A stretch of 50,185 bases of DNA, from the NCBI GenBank assembly GCA_902761905.1, contig CACWMK010000020.1, positions 1 through 50,185 of the forward strand, in the 5' to 3' direction. Under the pieces are notes generated by a model. It ran no database searches, was not told where the DNA came from, and saw only the letters and a list, made by a program, of their open reading frames with translations. This DNA is from an uncultured Prevotellaceae bacterium. Lineage in GTDB: Bacteria; Bacteroidota; Bacteroidia; Bacteroidales; Bacteroidaceae. The translations under genes and the position numbers were made by a program. Positions 6,761 to 14,778 of this stretch are shown here, one piece after another (position 1 is the first letter of the stretch; each line of letters starts with the position of its first letter).

Positions 6761-6771
6761 GCGTAGTTCCT

Positions 6772-6882
6772 TCACTTCGGGAGATCAGATTTATTGTAAC
6801 TTGTAAACTCTCCACCTCCCGACACGTTGTCAAGCTGCTCGTCGGTGAGCTCCTCTTGCTTCTTATTGTCTTCTGTTTTCAT
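6772..6882 (-). CDS. GG-leader peptide, 36 aa
   Basis: ATG at the complement of 6880-6882, stop TGA at 6772-6774. Leader MKTEDNKKQEELTDEQLDNV + SGG; core GEFTSYNKSDLPK, short and polar. Second gene of the transcript that starts at 7022. Function unknown. Confidence 0.6.
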   Translation of the reverse strand: MKTEDNKKQEELTDEQLDNVSGGGEFTSYNKSDLPK

Positions 6883-6911
6883 AATCGTAATGTTTAAAAA
6901 TAATTCTACAT

Positions 6912-7022
6912 CTACTTTATAACTTTTTTGCTGCTTACTTTGCCTGCTTTGCCTCCACCTGCTACGTAGTCAAGCTGCTCGTCGGTGAGCTCTTCTTGCT
7001 TTTTGTTCTCTTCTGGTTTCAT
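6912..7022 (-). CDS. GG-leader peptide, 36 aa, Lys-rich core
   Basis: ATG at the complement of 7020-7022, stop TAG at 6912-6914. Leader MKPEENKKQEELTDEQLDYV + AGG; core GKAGKVSSKKVIK, cationic and nearly the same as the core of unit B at 6432. First gene after the promoter-leader copy at 7023. Function unknown. Confidence 0.6.
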   Translation of the reverse strand: MKPEENKKQEELTDEQLDYVAGGGKAGKVSSKKVIK

Positions 7023-7130
7023 AATCGTAATGTTTTAAAATTAATGATTGAACTTATTTCTGCTGCAAAAGTAGGCAAAATTTCCGAAACTGATGTATCA
7101 CTGCCGGAAAAAGTTGTATCAAATCAGGAA
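7023..7130 (-). promoter_or_regulatory. Duplicated promoter-leader, copy 4
   Basis: Almost identical to 3008-3114; TACTTTTG at the complement of 7066-7073. It drives the rightmost peptide transcript (7022 to 6432). Confidence 0.65.
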
Positions 7131-7160
7131 AATGCCTGTGTCTTATACTGATATAGGTTG

Positions 7161-7288
7161 ACACATTTAGAAACTTAATAAATGTGTATGCCAGGTACCT
7201 GTCCCCTGGCAGACTGTAATTATGAAGAGAGGCCAGCAGTGAATGCTAGCCTTTTCTTATTATATGCCAGGAACCTGTCCCTTGGCAG
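7161..7288. repeat. Inverted repeat and composite hairpin repeat, copy 4
   Basis: ACACATTTA (7161-7169) pairs perfectly with TAAATGTGT (7179-7187). Then a TGCCAGG hairpin (TATGCCAGGTACCTGTCCCC + TGGCAG, about 7188-7212), the AGGCCAGCA/TGCTAGCCT hairpin (7230-7251) with TTTTCTTAT, and another TATGCCAGGAACCTGTCCCT + TGGCAG (7262-7288). The block ends 3 bases before the stop of the thioesterase gene and may form the 3' end of the ilv transcript. Confidence 0.75.
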
Positions 7289-7291
7289 CTC

Positions 7292-8032
7292 TTACTTAAA
7301 AATCACCTTGCTGCGGCAGCATTCGGTGGTGGCGTCTTTGCAGATGCGGATGCAGAATTCGTTGTCGGCTGTCTGCTCGCGATAGAACGACAGAGTGTCG
7401 CCTTGATGGGCTTCGGCTACGTATGCTATCTCGAAACGACGGATCTGATGCTGGCGATACCAGTCGAGATCCCAGAGGTCGAGCACGTGCTCGATATACT
7501 TAACGGAGTTGATATGGCCGTTGATGTCGACATCGTTGTATTTGGTCTCGACGGTAGCCACGAGTTGGGCTGCATCGCCCATCTTTACTCGCCCACCCTT
7601 GTCGATCGGGCATTCCTTGTCAGCTACTATCCAATTGTTGATGGCGCCATTGTCGATAGAGAAAATGTCGGTAGGCTGACGGCTCTCGGTATCGATCATC
7701 GCCCAGATGCTTCGGCCGTATCCATAAACCTGGCCATCCTGACCAACCACGCGGAAATTACGCGAGGTGAAGTATCGCATGGCGCTCTCAACCCAAGTCT
7801 CGACATTAAACTTGGTGTACATCTGCGGCATCTCGTCCATCTCGATAGCCAGGCGCGACAGCACCCACGAGCGATTGATGGTGAGCAGGTATTTCATACC
7901 GAAACCACGATCGGCAGAGTGGAAATCGGCAGCATTGAGCATGTGATTGCCCAGATGGCCCATGAACAGTCGCTGCGAGAAATCGCAGTGGAACGGTTCG
8001 GCCAGAAATTCGTAACAACCTATCTTATCCAT
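7292..8032 (-). CDS. Acyl-ACP thioesterase
   Basis: 246 residues from the ATG at the complement of 8030-8032, which overlaps the ilvN stop (ATGGATAA). The longer frame from 8077 is not needed. It has two hot-dog halves. The N-half has FHCDFSQRLFMGHLGNHMLN; the C-half has ETKYNDVDINGHINSVKYIE, matching the plant/bacterial FatA/FatB-type family (PF01643) with the Asp-Asn-His catalytic region (NDVDINGHIN). It releases fatty acids from acyl carrier protein in the cytoplasm. Its place behind ilvN is common in Bacteroidota and may link branched-chain precursors to branched fatty-acid synthesis; that link is inference. Confidence 0.8.
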   Translation of the reverse strand: MDKIGCYEFLAEPFHCDFSQRLFMGHLGNHMLNAADFHSADRGFGMKYLLTINRSWVLSRLAIEMDEMPQMYTKFNVETWVESAMRYFTSRNFRVVGQDGQVYGYGRSIWAMIDTESRQPTDIFSIDNGAINNWIVADKECPIDKGGRVKMGDAAQLVATVETKYNDVDINGHINSVKYIEHVLDLWDLDWYRQHQIRRFEIAYVAEAHQGDTLSFYREQTADNEFCIRICKDATTECCRSKVIFK

Positions 8033-8564
8033 TCTCACGCTCCTCCAAAAATGCACTAACCTGTTCCTGCATGCCACGCGTCACGGCGATACGGCCAGAG
8101 CGTGTGTACTGCAACACGCAACCAAAGGTGTCGAGTGCTCGATACAATGAAACAATATCCTCAGTCACACCGTGCATCTGCACGATGGTATATGTGGGAT
8201 TTACCTCGATGATGCTGGCCTGGAATCGGCGAACAGTACGCGATATCTCAGGATTCTCGAGCAGCATGGGTGTAGACAGCTTGTAAAGTCCCGACTCACG
8301 GATAAACAACTGTTCATCAGTGAAATAGTTGGCCTTTACCACGTCTATCTTCTTCTCTATCTGACGGGTAATTTTTACAATCTGATCCTCGTCGCTCCAA
8401 GCGGTGATGGTGTACTTGTGTACTCCGGGAATACTTGAAGCCGACACATTAAGGCTCTCGATATTTACCTGGCGACGGGTGAACACAGCGGTAATCTGAT
8501 TAAGAATACCAGCCACATTCTCCGAGTAAACCAGCAGTGTATATAAATTCTTCCTATTCTCCAT
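8025..8564 (-). CDS. ilvN: Acetolactate synthase small (regulatory) subunit
   Basis: 179 residues: an N-terminal ACT domain (YTLLVYSENVAGILNQITAV, residues 7-80) and a C-terminal ALS_ss_C domain. It binds the IlvB catalytic subunit and carries valine feedback inhibition in this family. It follows ilvB across an 86-base spacer made of short repeats, and its stop overlaps the thioesterase start. Length and domain order are normal. Confidence 0.9.
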   Translation of the reverse strand: MENRKNLYTLLVYSENVAGILNQITAVFTRRQVNIESLNVSASSIPGVHKYTITAWSDEDQIVKITRQIEKKIDVVKANYFTDEQLFIRESGLYKLSTPMLLENPEISRTVRRFQASIIEVNPTYTIVQMHGVTEDIVSLYRALDTFGCVLQYTRSGRIAVTRGMQEQVSAFLEERENG

Positions 8565-8567
8565 CTC

Positions 8568-8648
8568 TCAATTCTTAATTCTCAATTGTCAATTATCAAT
8601 TATCAATTGTCAACTGTCAATTATCAACTGTCAATTATCAATTTAATT
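8568..8648. repeat. AT-rich short-repeat spacer between ilvB and ilvN
   Basis: About 80 bases built from TCAATTATCAATT / TCAATTGTCAAC-type units. It separates ilvB (stop 8651) from ilvN (start 8564). A shorter tract of the same units separates ilvD from ilvB. Confidence 0.85.
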
Positions 8649-8650
8649 GA

Positions 8651-10360
8651 TCACACCTCAAGCTGCATCTTGTCGACGTCCATACCCGGAGGTGTCATTG
8701 GCAGCACATTATCCTCTTCCATGATGGCACACTCAAGCAGGAACGGGCCATCGGTGGTGAGCATCTTCTTGACCAGTCCGGGCAGATCCTTGCGGTCGAC
8801 GGCTGCTGCATAGTTGATACCATAACCCTGAGCAATGAGCTCATAGTTGGGGTTCATCATCTTGGTGAACGATTTGCGGCGCATCCAGAACATATCCTGC
8901 CACTGGCGCACGTTGCCCAGGTAGTGATTATTCAACACAATCATCTTTACAGGCTTCTGCTGCTCCATGATGGTACCCAGCTCCTGGATATTCATCTGGA
9001 ATCCACCATCGCCCATAAAGCAGCACACTGTGCGCTCAGGGGCGGCAAACGTGGCTCCGATGGCAGCTGGCAGACCGTAACCCATAGTGCCCAGACCACC
9101 ACTAGTGCACAGACTGCGCTTGTGGTGATACTTGAAGTAGCGGGTTGCAAACAGCTGATTCTGACCGACATCCGTAACAAGAACGGTATCGTCAGGTGCA
9201 GCCTGGGCTACTGCATTTACCACCTCGCCCATCTTGAGCGGACCCTCGGTGGGATGGATGGCGGGCTCGATAACCTTTTCGCGCTCCATAGCATCGAGTT
9301 CCTTAAACGAGTCGCGCCACTGCTTATGGTTGCAAGCATCGATGAGTGCGGTAATAGCGGGTAATGATTCCTTACAATCGGCTACTACTGCCACATCGGT
9401 CTTTACGTTCTTGTCTATCTCGCTGCGGTCGATATCCAAATGGATAATCTTGGCCTGCTTAGCGTAGGTCTTAAGGTTGCCTGTAACACGATCGCTGAAG
9501 CGCATACCGATGGCAATCAGCACATCGCACTGCTGCTCTTTCAGGTTGACAGCATAGTTACCGTGCATGCCAAGCATACCCACATTGAGCGGATGATTTG
9601 ACGGCAGTGCCGACAGACCAAGCATGGTGCGACCTGCGGGGATATCGGCCTTTTCGAGGAATGCCTGCAGCTCTTTCTGGGCATTACCCAGCTCCACTCC
9701 CTGACCAACCAGCGCCAGAGGTTTCTTGGCATTGTTTATCAGTTCGGCAGCTCGGCGCACTGCCTCGTGATCCAGTTTGGGATAAGGCACATACGAACGA
9801 ATGAAGTTGCACTTCACAGGCTCCCAATCGATCTCTTCGACCTGGGCGTTCTTGGTAAAGTCGAGCACCACAGGACCAGGACGACCTGTGCGGGCAATAT
9901 AGAATGCACGGCTGACGGCCCAAGCCACATCTTCGGCATGACGGATCTGATAGCTCCATTTTGAGATAGGCTGCGACACGCCAACGAGATCGACCTCCTG
10001 GAAGAAGTCGGTACCCAGTGCGCCTGTAGGCACCTGTCCGGCAATCACCACGATAGGTGTAGAGTCCATCATGGCATCAGCAATACCTGTCAACGTGTTG
10101 GTTACGCCAGGACCGCTGGTTACGAGTACCACACCCACTTCGCCACTAACGCGGGCATAGCCCTCAGCGGCATGGGTAGCAGCCTGTTCGTGGCGCACCA
10201 ATATATGGTCGAAACATTTCTTTTCGCCTCGTGTATAGTCATAAAGCGCATCGTAGGTAGGCATGATCGAACCTCCGGGATAACCAAAGATGGTCTTTAC
10301 CCCCTCGGCCTTCAGTGCCCTCATCAGCGCCTTTGCACCTGTTATTCTATCTTTCAACAT
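8651..10360 (-). CDS. ilvB: Acetolactate synthase large (catalytic) subunit
   Basis: 569 residues, full length for the family. It joins two pyruvates (or pyruvate and 2-oxobutyrate) using thiamine diphosphate, the first common step of valine, leucine and isoleucine synthesis. Visible are the N-terminal ThDP Glu region (GYPGGSIMPTYDAL, then HEQAATHAAEGYAR), the central domain, and the ThDP/Mg motif MGDGGFQMNIQELGTI at about residue 440. Second gene of the ilvD-ilvB-ilvN operon. Confidence 0.93.
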   Translation of the reverse strand: MLKDRITGAKALMRALKAEGVKTIFGYPGGSIMPTYDALYDYTRGEKKCFDHILVRHEQAATHAAEGYARVSGEVGVVLVTSGPGVTNTLTGIADAMMDSTPIVVIAGQVPTGALGTDFFQEVDLVGVSQPISKWSYQIRHAEDVAWAVSRAFYIARTGRPGPVVLDFTKNAQVEEIDWEPVKCNFIRSYVPYPKLDHEAVRRAAELINNAKKPLALVGQGVELGNAQKELQAFLEKADIPAGRTMLGLSALPSNHPLNVGMLGMHGNYAVNLKEQQCDVLIAIGMRFSDRVTGNLKTYAKQAKIIHLDIDRSEIDKNVKTDVAVVADCKESLPAITALIDACNHKQWRDSFKELDAMEREKVIEPAIHPTEGPLKMGEVVNAVAQAAPDDTVLVTDVGQNQLFATRYFKYHHKRSLCTSGGLGTMGYGLPAAIGATFAAPERTVCCFMGDGGFQMNIQELGTIMEQQKPVKMIVLNNHYLGNVRQWQDMFWMRRKSFTKMMNPNYELIAQGYGINYAAAVDRKDLPGLVKKMLTTDGPFLLECAIMEEDNVLPMTPPGMDVDKMQLEV

Positions 10361-10398
10361 AAATTGTCAATTATCAATTGTCAATTATCAATTATCAA
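10361..10398. repeat. AT-rich short-repeat spacer between ilvD and ilvB
   Basis: Four to five AATTGTCAATTATC-type units, the same family as at 8568-8648, filling the whole gap between the ilvD stop and the ilvB start. Confidence 0.8.
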
Positions 10399-12201
10399 TT
10401 AATCAATAATACGAACGCCGCCTTTGTCGGCACTCGATACGCTCTGGGCGTAGGCACGCAGAGCTTTTGAGACTACGCGATTGCGCTTTAGCGGCTGCTG
10501 TGGGCGGGCGGCCAGTTCGTCGTCGCTCAGCTTCACACTGATGCTGCGGCTTGGGATGTCGATGACGATGATGTCGCCATCCTTCACCTTGCCGATATTA
10601 CCACCATTGGCAGCCTCGGGCGAGATGTGTCCGATGCTGAGTCCGCTGGTACCGCCCGAGAATCGGCCGTCGGTAATCAGAGCGCACTCCTTGCCCAGAT
10701 GCATACTCTTAATATAAGATGTGGGATACAGCATCTCCTGCATACCAGGACCACCCTTCGGGCCCTCGTGGGTGATAACCACGCAGTCGCCGCTCTTAAC
10801 CTTGCCGCCGAGAATTCCCTCGCAAGCATCCTCCTGAGAGTCGAACACTACAGCCGGGCCCTCGAAGTGCCACAGCGATTCGTCGACACCAGCGGTCTTA
10901 ACCACACAACCGTCCTGAGCGATGTTTCCAAACAGCACGGCCAGTCCGCCATCCTTGGTGTAAGCATGCTCCAGGTCGCGGATACAACCACCAGCGCGAT
11001 CGGTATCGAGTGTACCCCACTCTTCGCTCTGCGAACCCATCTTGGTAGAGAAGCGATTACCTGGGGCTGATTGATATATGCGATTGGCTTCGGCATCGAG
11101 AGCGCCGTCGACAATACTGTATTTCTTCATGGCCTCACTAAGTGTCATTCCGTCGACACGTGGTGCGCTGCCATCAACCAGTCCGCCCTTGTTAAGCTCG
11201 TTCAGAATGCCGAGTATACCACCGGCGCGACCGCACTCCTGTACCGAGTACTTCTGGGTGTTAGGAGCCAGCTTGCACAAGCAGGGCACCTTGCGGCTCA
11301 GCTCGTCGATATCCTTCATAGTGAAGTCGGCACCAGCCTCCTGAGCCACAGCCAGCAGATGCAGCACCGTATTGGTGCTACCACCCATGGCGATATCCAG
11401 AGCCATAGCATTCATAAATGCCTTGCGGGTAGCTATATTACGTGGCAATACGCTCTCGTCGCCGTCCTCGTAGTATGCCAAAGCATTTTTTACTACTTGA
11501 CGGGCGGCAGCCTTAAAGAGTTCGATGCGGTTGGTATGTGTAGCCAGAATAGTGCCGTTGCCAGGCAGAGAAAGTCCGATAGCTTCGGTAAGCGAATTCA
11601 TCGAGTTGGCAGTAAACATGCCCGAGCAACTGCCGCAACCGGGACATGCACAGCCCTCAATCTCAGCCATTTCCTCGTCGGTAACGCTTGGGTCGGCACC
11701 CTTAACCATTGCGGTAATCAGGTCGGCATTCTCGCCGCGCCAGCGGCCTGCCTCCATTGGTCCGCCGCTACAGAACACCGTTGGGATGTTGAGTCGCATG
11801 CTGGCCATCAGCATACCTGGGGTTACCTTATCGCAGTTGGATATGCAGATCATAGCGTCGGCCTTGTGGGCATTAACCATATACTCTACGCTGTCGGCAA
11901 TGATATCACGACTGGGCAGCGAATACAGCATACCGTCGTGGCCCATAGCTATACCATCATCGATGGCGATAGTATTAAACTCGGCGGCATAACAGCCCAT
12001 CTTCTCGATTTCCTCACGTACTATCTGACCTATCTCGTGGAGATGCGTATGACCAGGCACAAACTGGGTAAACGAGTTGACGACGGCAATAATAGGTTTG
12101 CCAAACTGCTCTCGTTTCATACCCGTGGCCACCCACAGTGCGCGGGCTCCTGCCATCCTTCTGCCTTCGGTGCAAACAGCACTCCTTAACTTATGTCCCA
12201 T
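10399..12201 (-). CDS. ilvD: Dihydroxy-acid dehydratase
   Basis: 600 residues, the usual length. It dehydrates 2,3-dihydroxy-3-methylbutanoate and its homologue to 2-oxo acids. Iron-sulfur ligands are seen in [10 protein letters not shown] and in [19 protein letters not shown], and the C-terminal part has the conserved [22 protein letters not shown]. First gene of the operon, with a good promoter upstream. ilvC, the enzyme between IlvB and IlvD, is not in the window. Confidence 0.95.
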   Translation of the reverse strand: MGHKLRSAVCTEGRRMAGARALWVATGMKREQFGKPIIAVVNSFTQFVPGHTHLHEIGQIVREEIEKMGCYAAEFNTIAIDDGIAMGHDGMLYSLPSRDIIADSVEYMVNAHKADAMICISNCDKVTPGMLMASMRLNIPTVFCSGGPMEAGRWRGENADLITAMVKGADPSVTDEEMAEIEGCACPGCGSCSGMFTANSMNSLTEAIGLSLPGNGTILATHTNRIELFKAAARQVVKNALAYYEDGDESVLPRNIATRKAFMNAMALDIAMGGSTNTVLHLLAVAQEAGADFTMKDIDELSRKVPCLCKLAPNTQKYSVQECGRAGGILGILNELNKGGLVDGSAPRVDGMTLSEAMKKYSIVDGALDAEANRIYQSAPGNRFSTKMGSQSEEWGTLDTDRAGGCIRDLEHAYTKDGGLAVLFGNIAQDGCVVKTAGVDESLWHFEGPAVVFDSQEDACEGILGGKVKSGDCVVITHEGPKGGPGMQEMLYPTSYIKSMHLGKECALITDGRFSGGTSGLSIGHISPEAANGGNIGKVKDGDIIVIDIPSRSISVKLSDDELAARPQQPLKRNRVVSKALRAYAQSVSSADKGGVRIID

Positions 12202-12236
12202 AACAAAAAATCTATTTAGTTGCTGAAATTTAGCCG

Positions 12237-12267
12237 CAAAAATACATTAAAAATGTCAAATAGCCAA
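12237..12267 (-). promoter_or_regulatory. Promoter of the ilv operon
   Basis: On the minus strand TTG (complement of 12265-12267), 20 bases, TATTTTTG (complement of 12237-12244), about 36 bases before the ilvD ATG. I see no obvious attenuator leader peptide. Confidence 0.55.
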
Positions 12268-12286
12268 CAAATTCGGAAAAATTTAG

Positions 12287-12294
12287 TAAATTTG
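12287..12294 (+). promoter_or_regulatory. Probable -7 box of the beta-galactosidase gene
   Basis: TAAATTTG, 33 bases before the ATG; no TTG at -33, so a weak or activator-dependent promoter is possible. Confidence 0.35.
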
Positions 12295-12327
12295 CAGCAA
12301 AATTATGATTACTAATAACAAATTGTA

Positions 12328-14778
12328 ATGAAAGCGAAACTAATATCAATGCTTTTAGCAGCCCCGCTGACTGTGCTGGCACAACAGCGGCAGGAGATTA
12401 ACCTTAGTGACAACTGGAGTTTTTCACACGACAAACAATCGTGGCAGACAGTAAGCGTTCCACACGACTGGGCCATAGCGGGTCCGTTCGACAAGAAGTG
12501 GGACCTGCAGTGTGTTGCCATCGAACAGAACGGCGAGACCGAAGCCACCGAGAAGAGTGGTCGCTCGGGTGCCCTGCCCTGGATTGGCGAAGGACACTAC
12601 AAGCGCACCATCACTATCCCAAAGGATTGTCAGCATGCAGAACTGCTGTTCGATGGAGCGATGGCCGAACCGCATGTAAGCATCAACGGCAAGGAAGTGG
12701 CCTTCTGGGCCTATGGCTACAACACCTTCCGCGTGGACATCACACCCTATGTGAATGCGGGCGACAATCAGCTGGAGGTTGACCTGCAGAATCTCGAAGA
12801 GAGCAGTCGCTGGTATCCGGGAGCAGGTATATATCGTCCCGTAAAACTGATAATCACTGGCGAAAATTGGATAGACCCATGGAAGACTTTCATCCGCACA
12901 CGTAGTCTGCGTTACGGCGACGCCAAACTGGATGTAACCATCGGCGCAGGCAGCGCTGTAGATGCAGGCCAATCGTTCGAGGTTGAGATATGCGACAAGG
13001 AAGGCCGGGTAGTAGCCAAAGCCAACAGCGGCAAAGTGGGCATTATGGGCAAAGCCGAAATGAGCATCACTGTGGAAGATGCAAAACTATGGACGCCAGA
13101 GACACCTTATTTATATACAGCCCGCATAAAGTATCTTAAGGATGGACAATTGCTCGACGCCACTACGCAGAAATTCGGTATCCGCACGGTTAAGGTATCA
13201 AAGGACGGTGGTTTCCAACTTAACGGCAAGACACGCAAGATCAGAGGCGTGTGTCTGCACCACGACTTGGGGCCGCTGGGTGTTGCAGTGAACAAAGCAG
13301 CACTAATCCGACAGATAAAGACGATGAAGGAGATGGGTTGCGATGCCATACGCACATCGCACAACATGCCTTCGCAGATGCAGATGGATATCTGCGACTC
13401 GCTGGGTATGATGGTGATGGCAGAGAGTTTCGACATGTGGGTTTACCCAAAATGCAAAAACGGCTACGCACGATTCTTTGACGAATGGTGCTATCGCGAC
13501 ATCGAGAATCTGGTGCTGGCCAACCGCAATCACCCAAGCATCATAATGTGGAGCATAGGCAACGAGATACCCGAACAAGGAAGTGAGGACGGTGCGGAGA
13601 TATCGGAATATCTGCAGGACCTCTGTCATAGTTTCGACCCTACACGTCCTGTTACTCAGGGCTTGGATCATGCCGAGAAATCGATAGCAAGCGGTGTTGC
13701 AAAGCTGATGGATGTGCCAGGATTCAACTATCGCGTACACAAATATCAGAACAGCATAAAGCAGTTGCCACAAGGATTCCTGCTCGGTTCTGAGACAGCA
13801 TCTACCGTGAGCAGTCGCGGCGTTTATAAGTTCCCCGTTGAACCAGACGACAACGCCCGCTACGCATCGTGGGCCGAGGGCTACGACCCTAAGGCTATCG
13901 AAAAGGCCGACGGACAGTGCTCAAGCTACGACGTAGAGTATTGCCCATGGAGCAATCTGCCTGATGACGATTGGGCCATGCAGGACGACTATCCATGGGT
14001 GATCGGCGAGTTTGTGTGGACTGGTTACGACTATCTGGGTGAGCCTTCGCCTTACGATGAATACTGGCCCGCTCGCAGCAGCTATTTCGGCATCTGCGAT
14101 CTGGCCGGACTGCCCAAGGACAGATACTATCTGTATCGTTCGCACTGGAACCAGAAGAAGCACACCATCCACCTGTTGCCACACTGGAGTTTCGGCAAGC
14201 AGCGCATAGGTAAGGTAACACCAGTGTATTGCTACACCGACTATCCCGAGGGTGAACTATTTGTAAACGGCAAGAGTCAGGGCCGCATCAAGAAGAATCC
14301 TGCCAGCCGACTGGATCGCTACCGTCTGCGCTGGAACAACGTGAAGTATCAGCCAGGTGTGATAAAGGTTGTGGTATACGATGCTAACGGCCAGAAAGCT
14401 GGCGAGAAGTCGATACGCACAGCGAGCAAACCTGCCAAACTGCAGCTTGACGCATGGACTCAGCATGATGCACCGAAGCTGAATGCCGACGGCAACGATC
14501 TGGCTTTTGTAACCGTATCGCTTACCGACGCAAAGGGCACGCTAATTCCTCATGCAGCTGATCAACTTCAGTTCGAGGTAACTGGCGCAGGCACTTTCGA
14601 GGCAGTGTGCAATGGCGACGCCACAAGTCTGGAATCGTTTAAGCAGCCAACTATGAGACTGTTTAATGGTCAGCTGGTAGCCGTTGTTCGTGCCGCCAAA
14701 CAACCTGGCACTGCTACACTTAGAGTAAAAGACAAGAAACTGGGAATAAGCAAGACTATCGAGATAAAAGTAGAATAG
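12328..14778 (+). CDS. Secreted glycoside hydrolase family 2 (beta-galactosidase-like)
   Basis: 816 residues. A signal peptide (LISMLLAAPLTVLAQ) suggests the periplasm. GH2 domains in order: sugar-binding jelly roll (HDWAIAGPF to about residue 180), immunoglobulin-like sandwich, TIM barrel from about residue 290 (IRGVCLHHDLGPLG), then C-terminal Ig-like DUF4982-type domains (YTDYPEGELFVNGKSQG). Catalytic residues are visible: acid/base Glu413 in SIGNEIPEQ and nucleophile Glu489 in LLGSETAS. It probably acts on a plant or host glycan; beta-galactosidase is the best guess, but other GH2 activities are possible. Its 3' end overlaps cbiB on the other strand by 23 bases. Confidence 0.85.
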   Translation: MKAKLISMLLAAPLTVLAQQRQEINLSDNWSFSHDKQSWQTVSVPHDWAIAGPFDKKWDLQCVAIEQNGETEATEKSGRSGALPWIGEGHYKRTITIPKDCQHAELLFDGAMAEPHVSINGKEVAFWAYGYNTFRVDITPYVNAGDNQLEVDLQNLEESSRWYPGAGIYRPVKLIITGENWIDPWKTFIRTRSLRYGDAKLDVTIGAGSAVDAGQSFEVEICDKEGRVVAKANSGKVGIMGKAEMSITVEDAKLWTPETPYLYTARIKYLKDGQLLDATTQKFGIRTVKVSKDGGFQLNGKTRKIRGVCLHHDLGPLGVAVNKAALIRQIKTMKEMGCDAIRTSHNMPSQMQMDICDSLGMMVMAESFDMWVYPKCKNGYARFFDEWCYRDIENLVLANRNHPSIIMWSIGNEIPEQGSEDGAEISEYLQDLCHSFDPTRPVTQGLDHAEKSIASGVAKLMDVPGFNYRVHKYQNSIKQLPQGFLLGSETASTVSSRGVYKFPVEPDDNARYASWAEGYDPKAIEKADGQCSSYDVEYCPWSNLPDDDWAMQDDYPWVIGEFVWTGYDYLGEPSPYDEYWPARSSYFGICDLAGLPKDRYYLYRSHWNQKKHTIHLLPHWSFGKQRIGKVTPVYCYTDYPEGELFVNGKSQGRIKKNPASRLDRYRLRWNNVKYQPGVIKVVVYDANGQKAGEKSIRTASKPAKLQLDAWTQHDAPKLNADGNDLAFVTVSLTDAKGTLIPHAADQLQFEVTGAGTFEAVCNGDATSLESFKQPTMRLFNGQLVAVVRAAKQPGTATLRVKDKKLGISKTIEIKVE

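Noticed and set aside
11071-12189. Long plus-strand open frame (372 codons) opposite ilvD
   Set aside because: It is the antisense shadow of ilvD, which has full family motifs; the shadow has no promoter and no recognisable domain.
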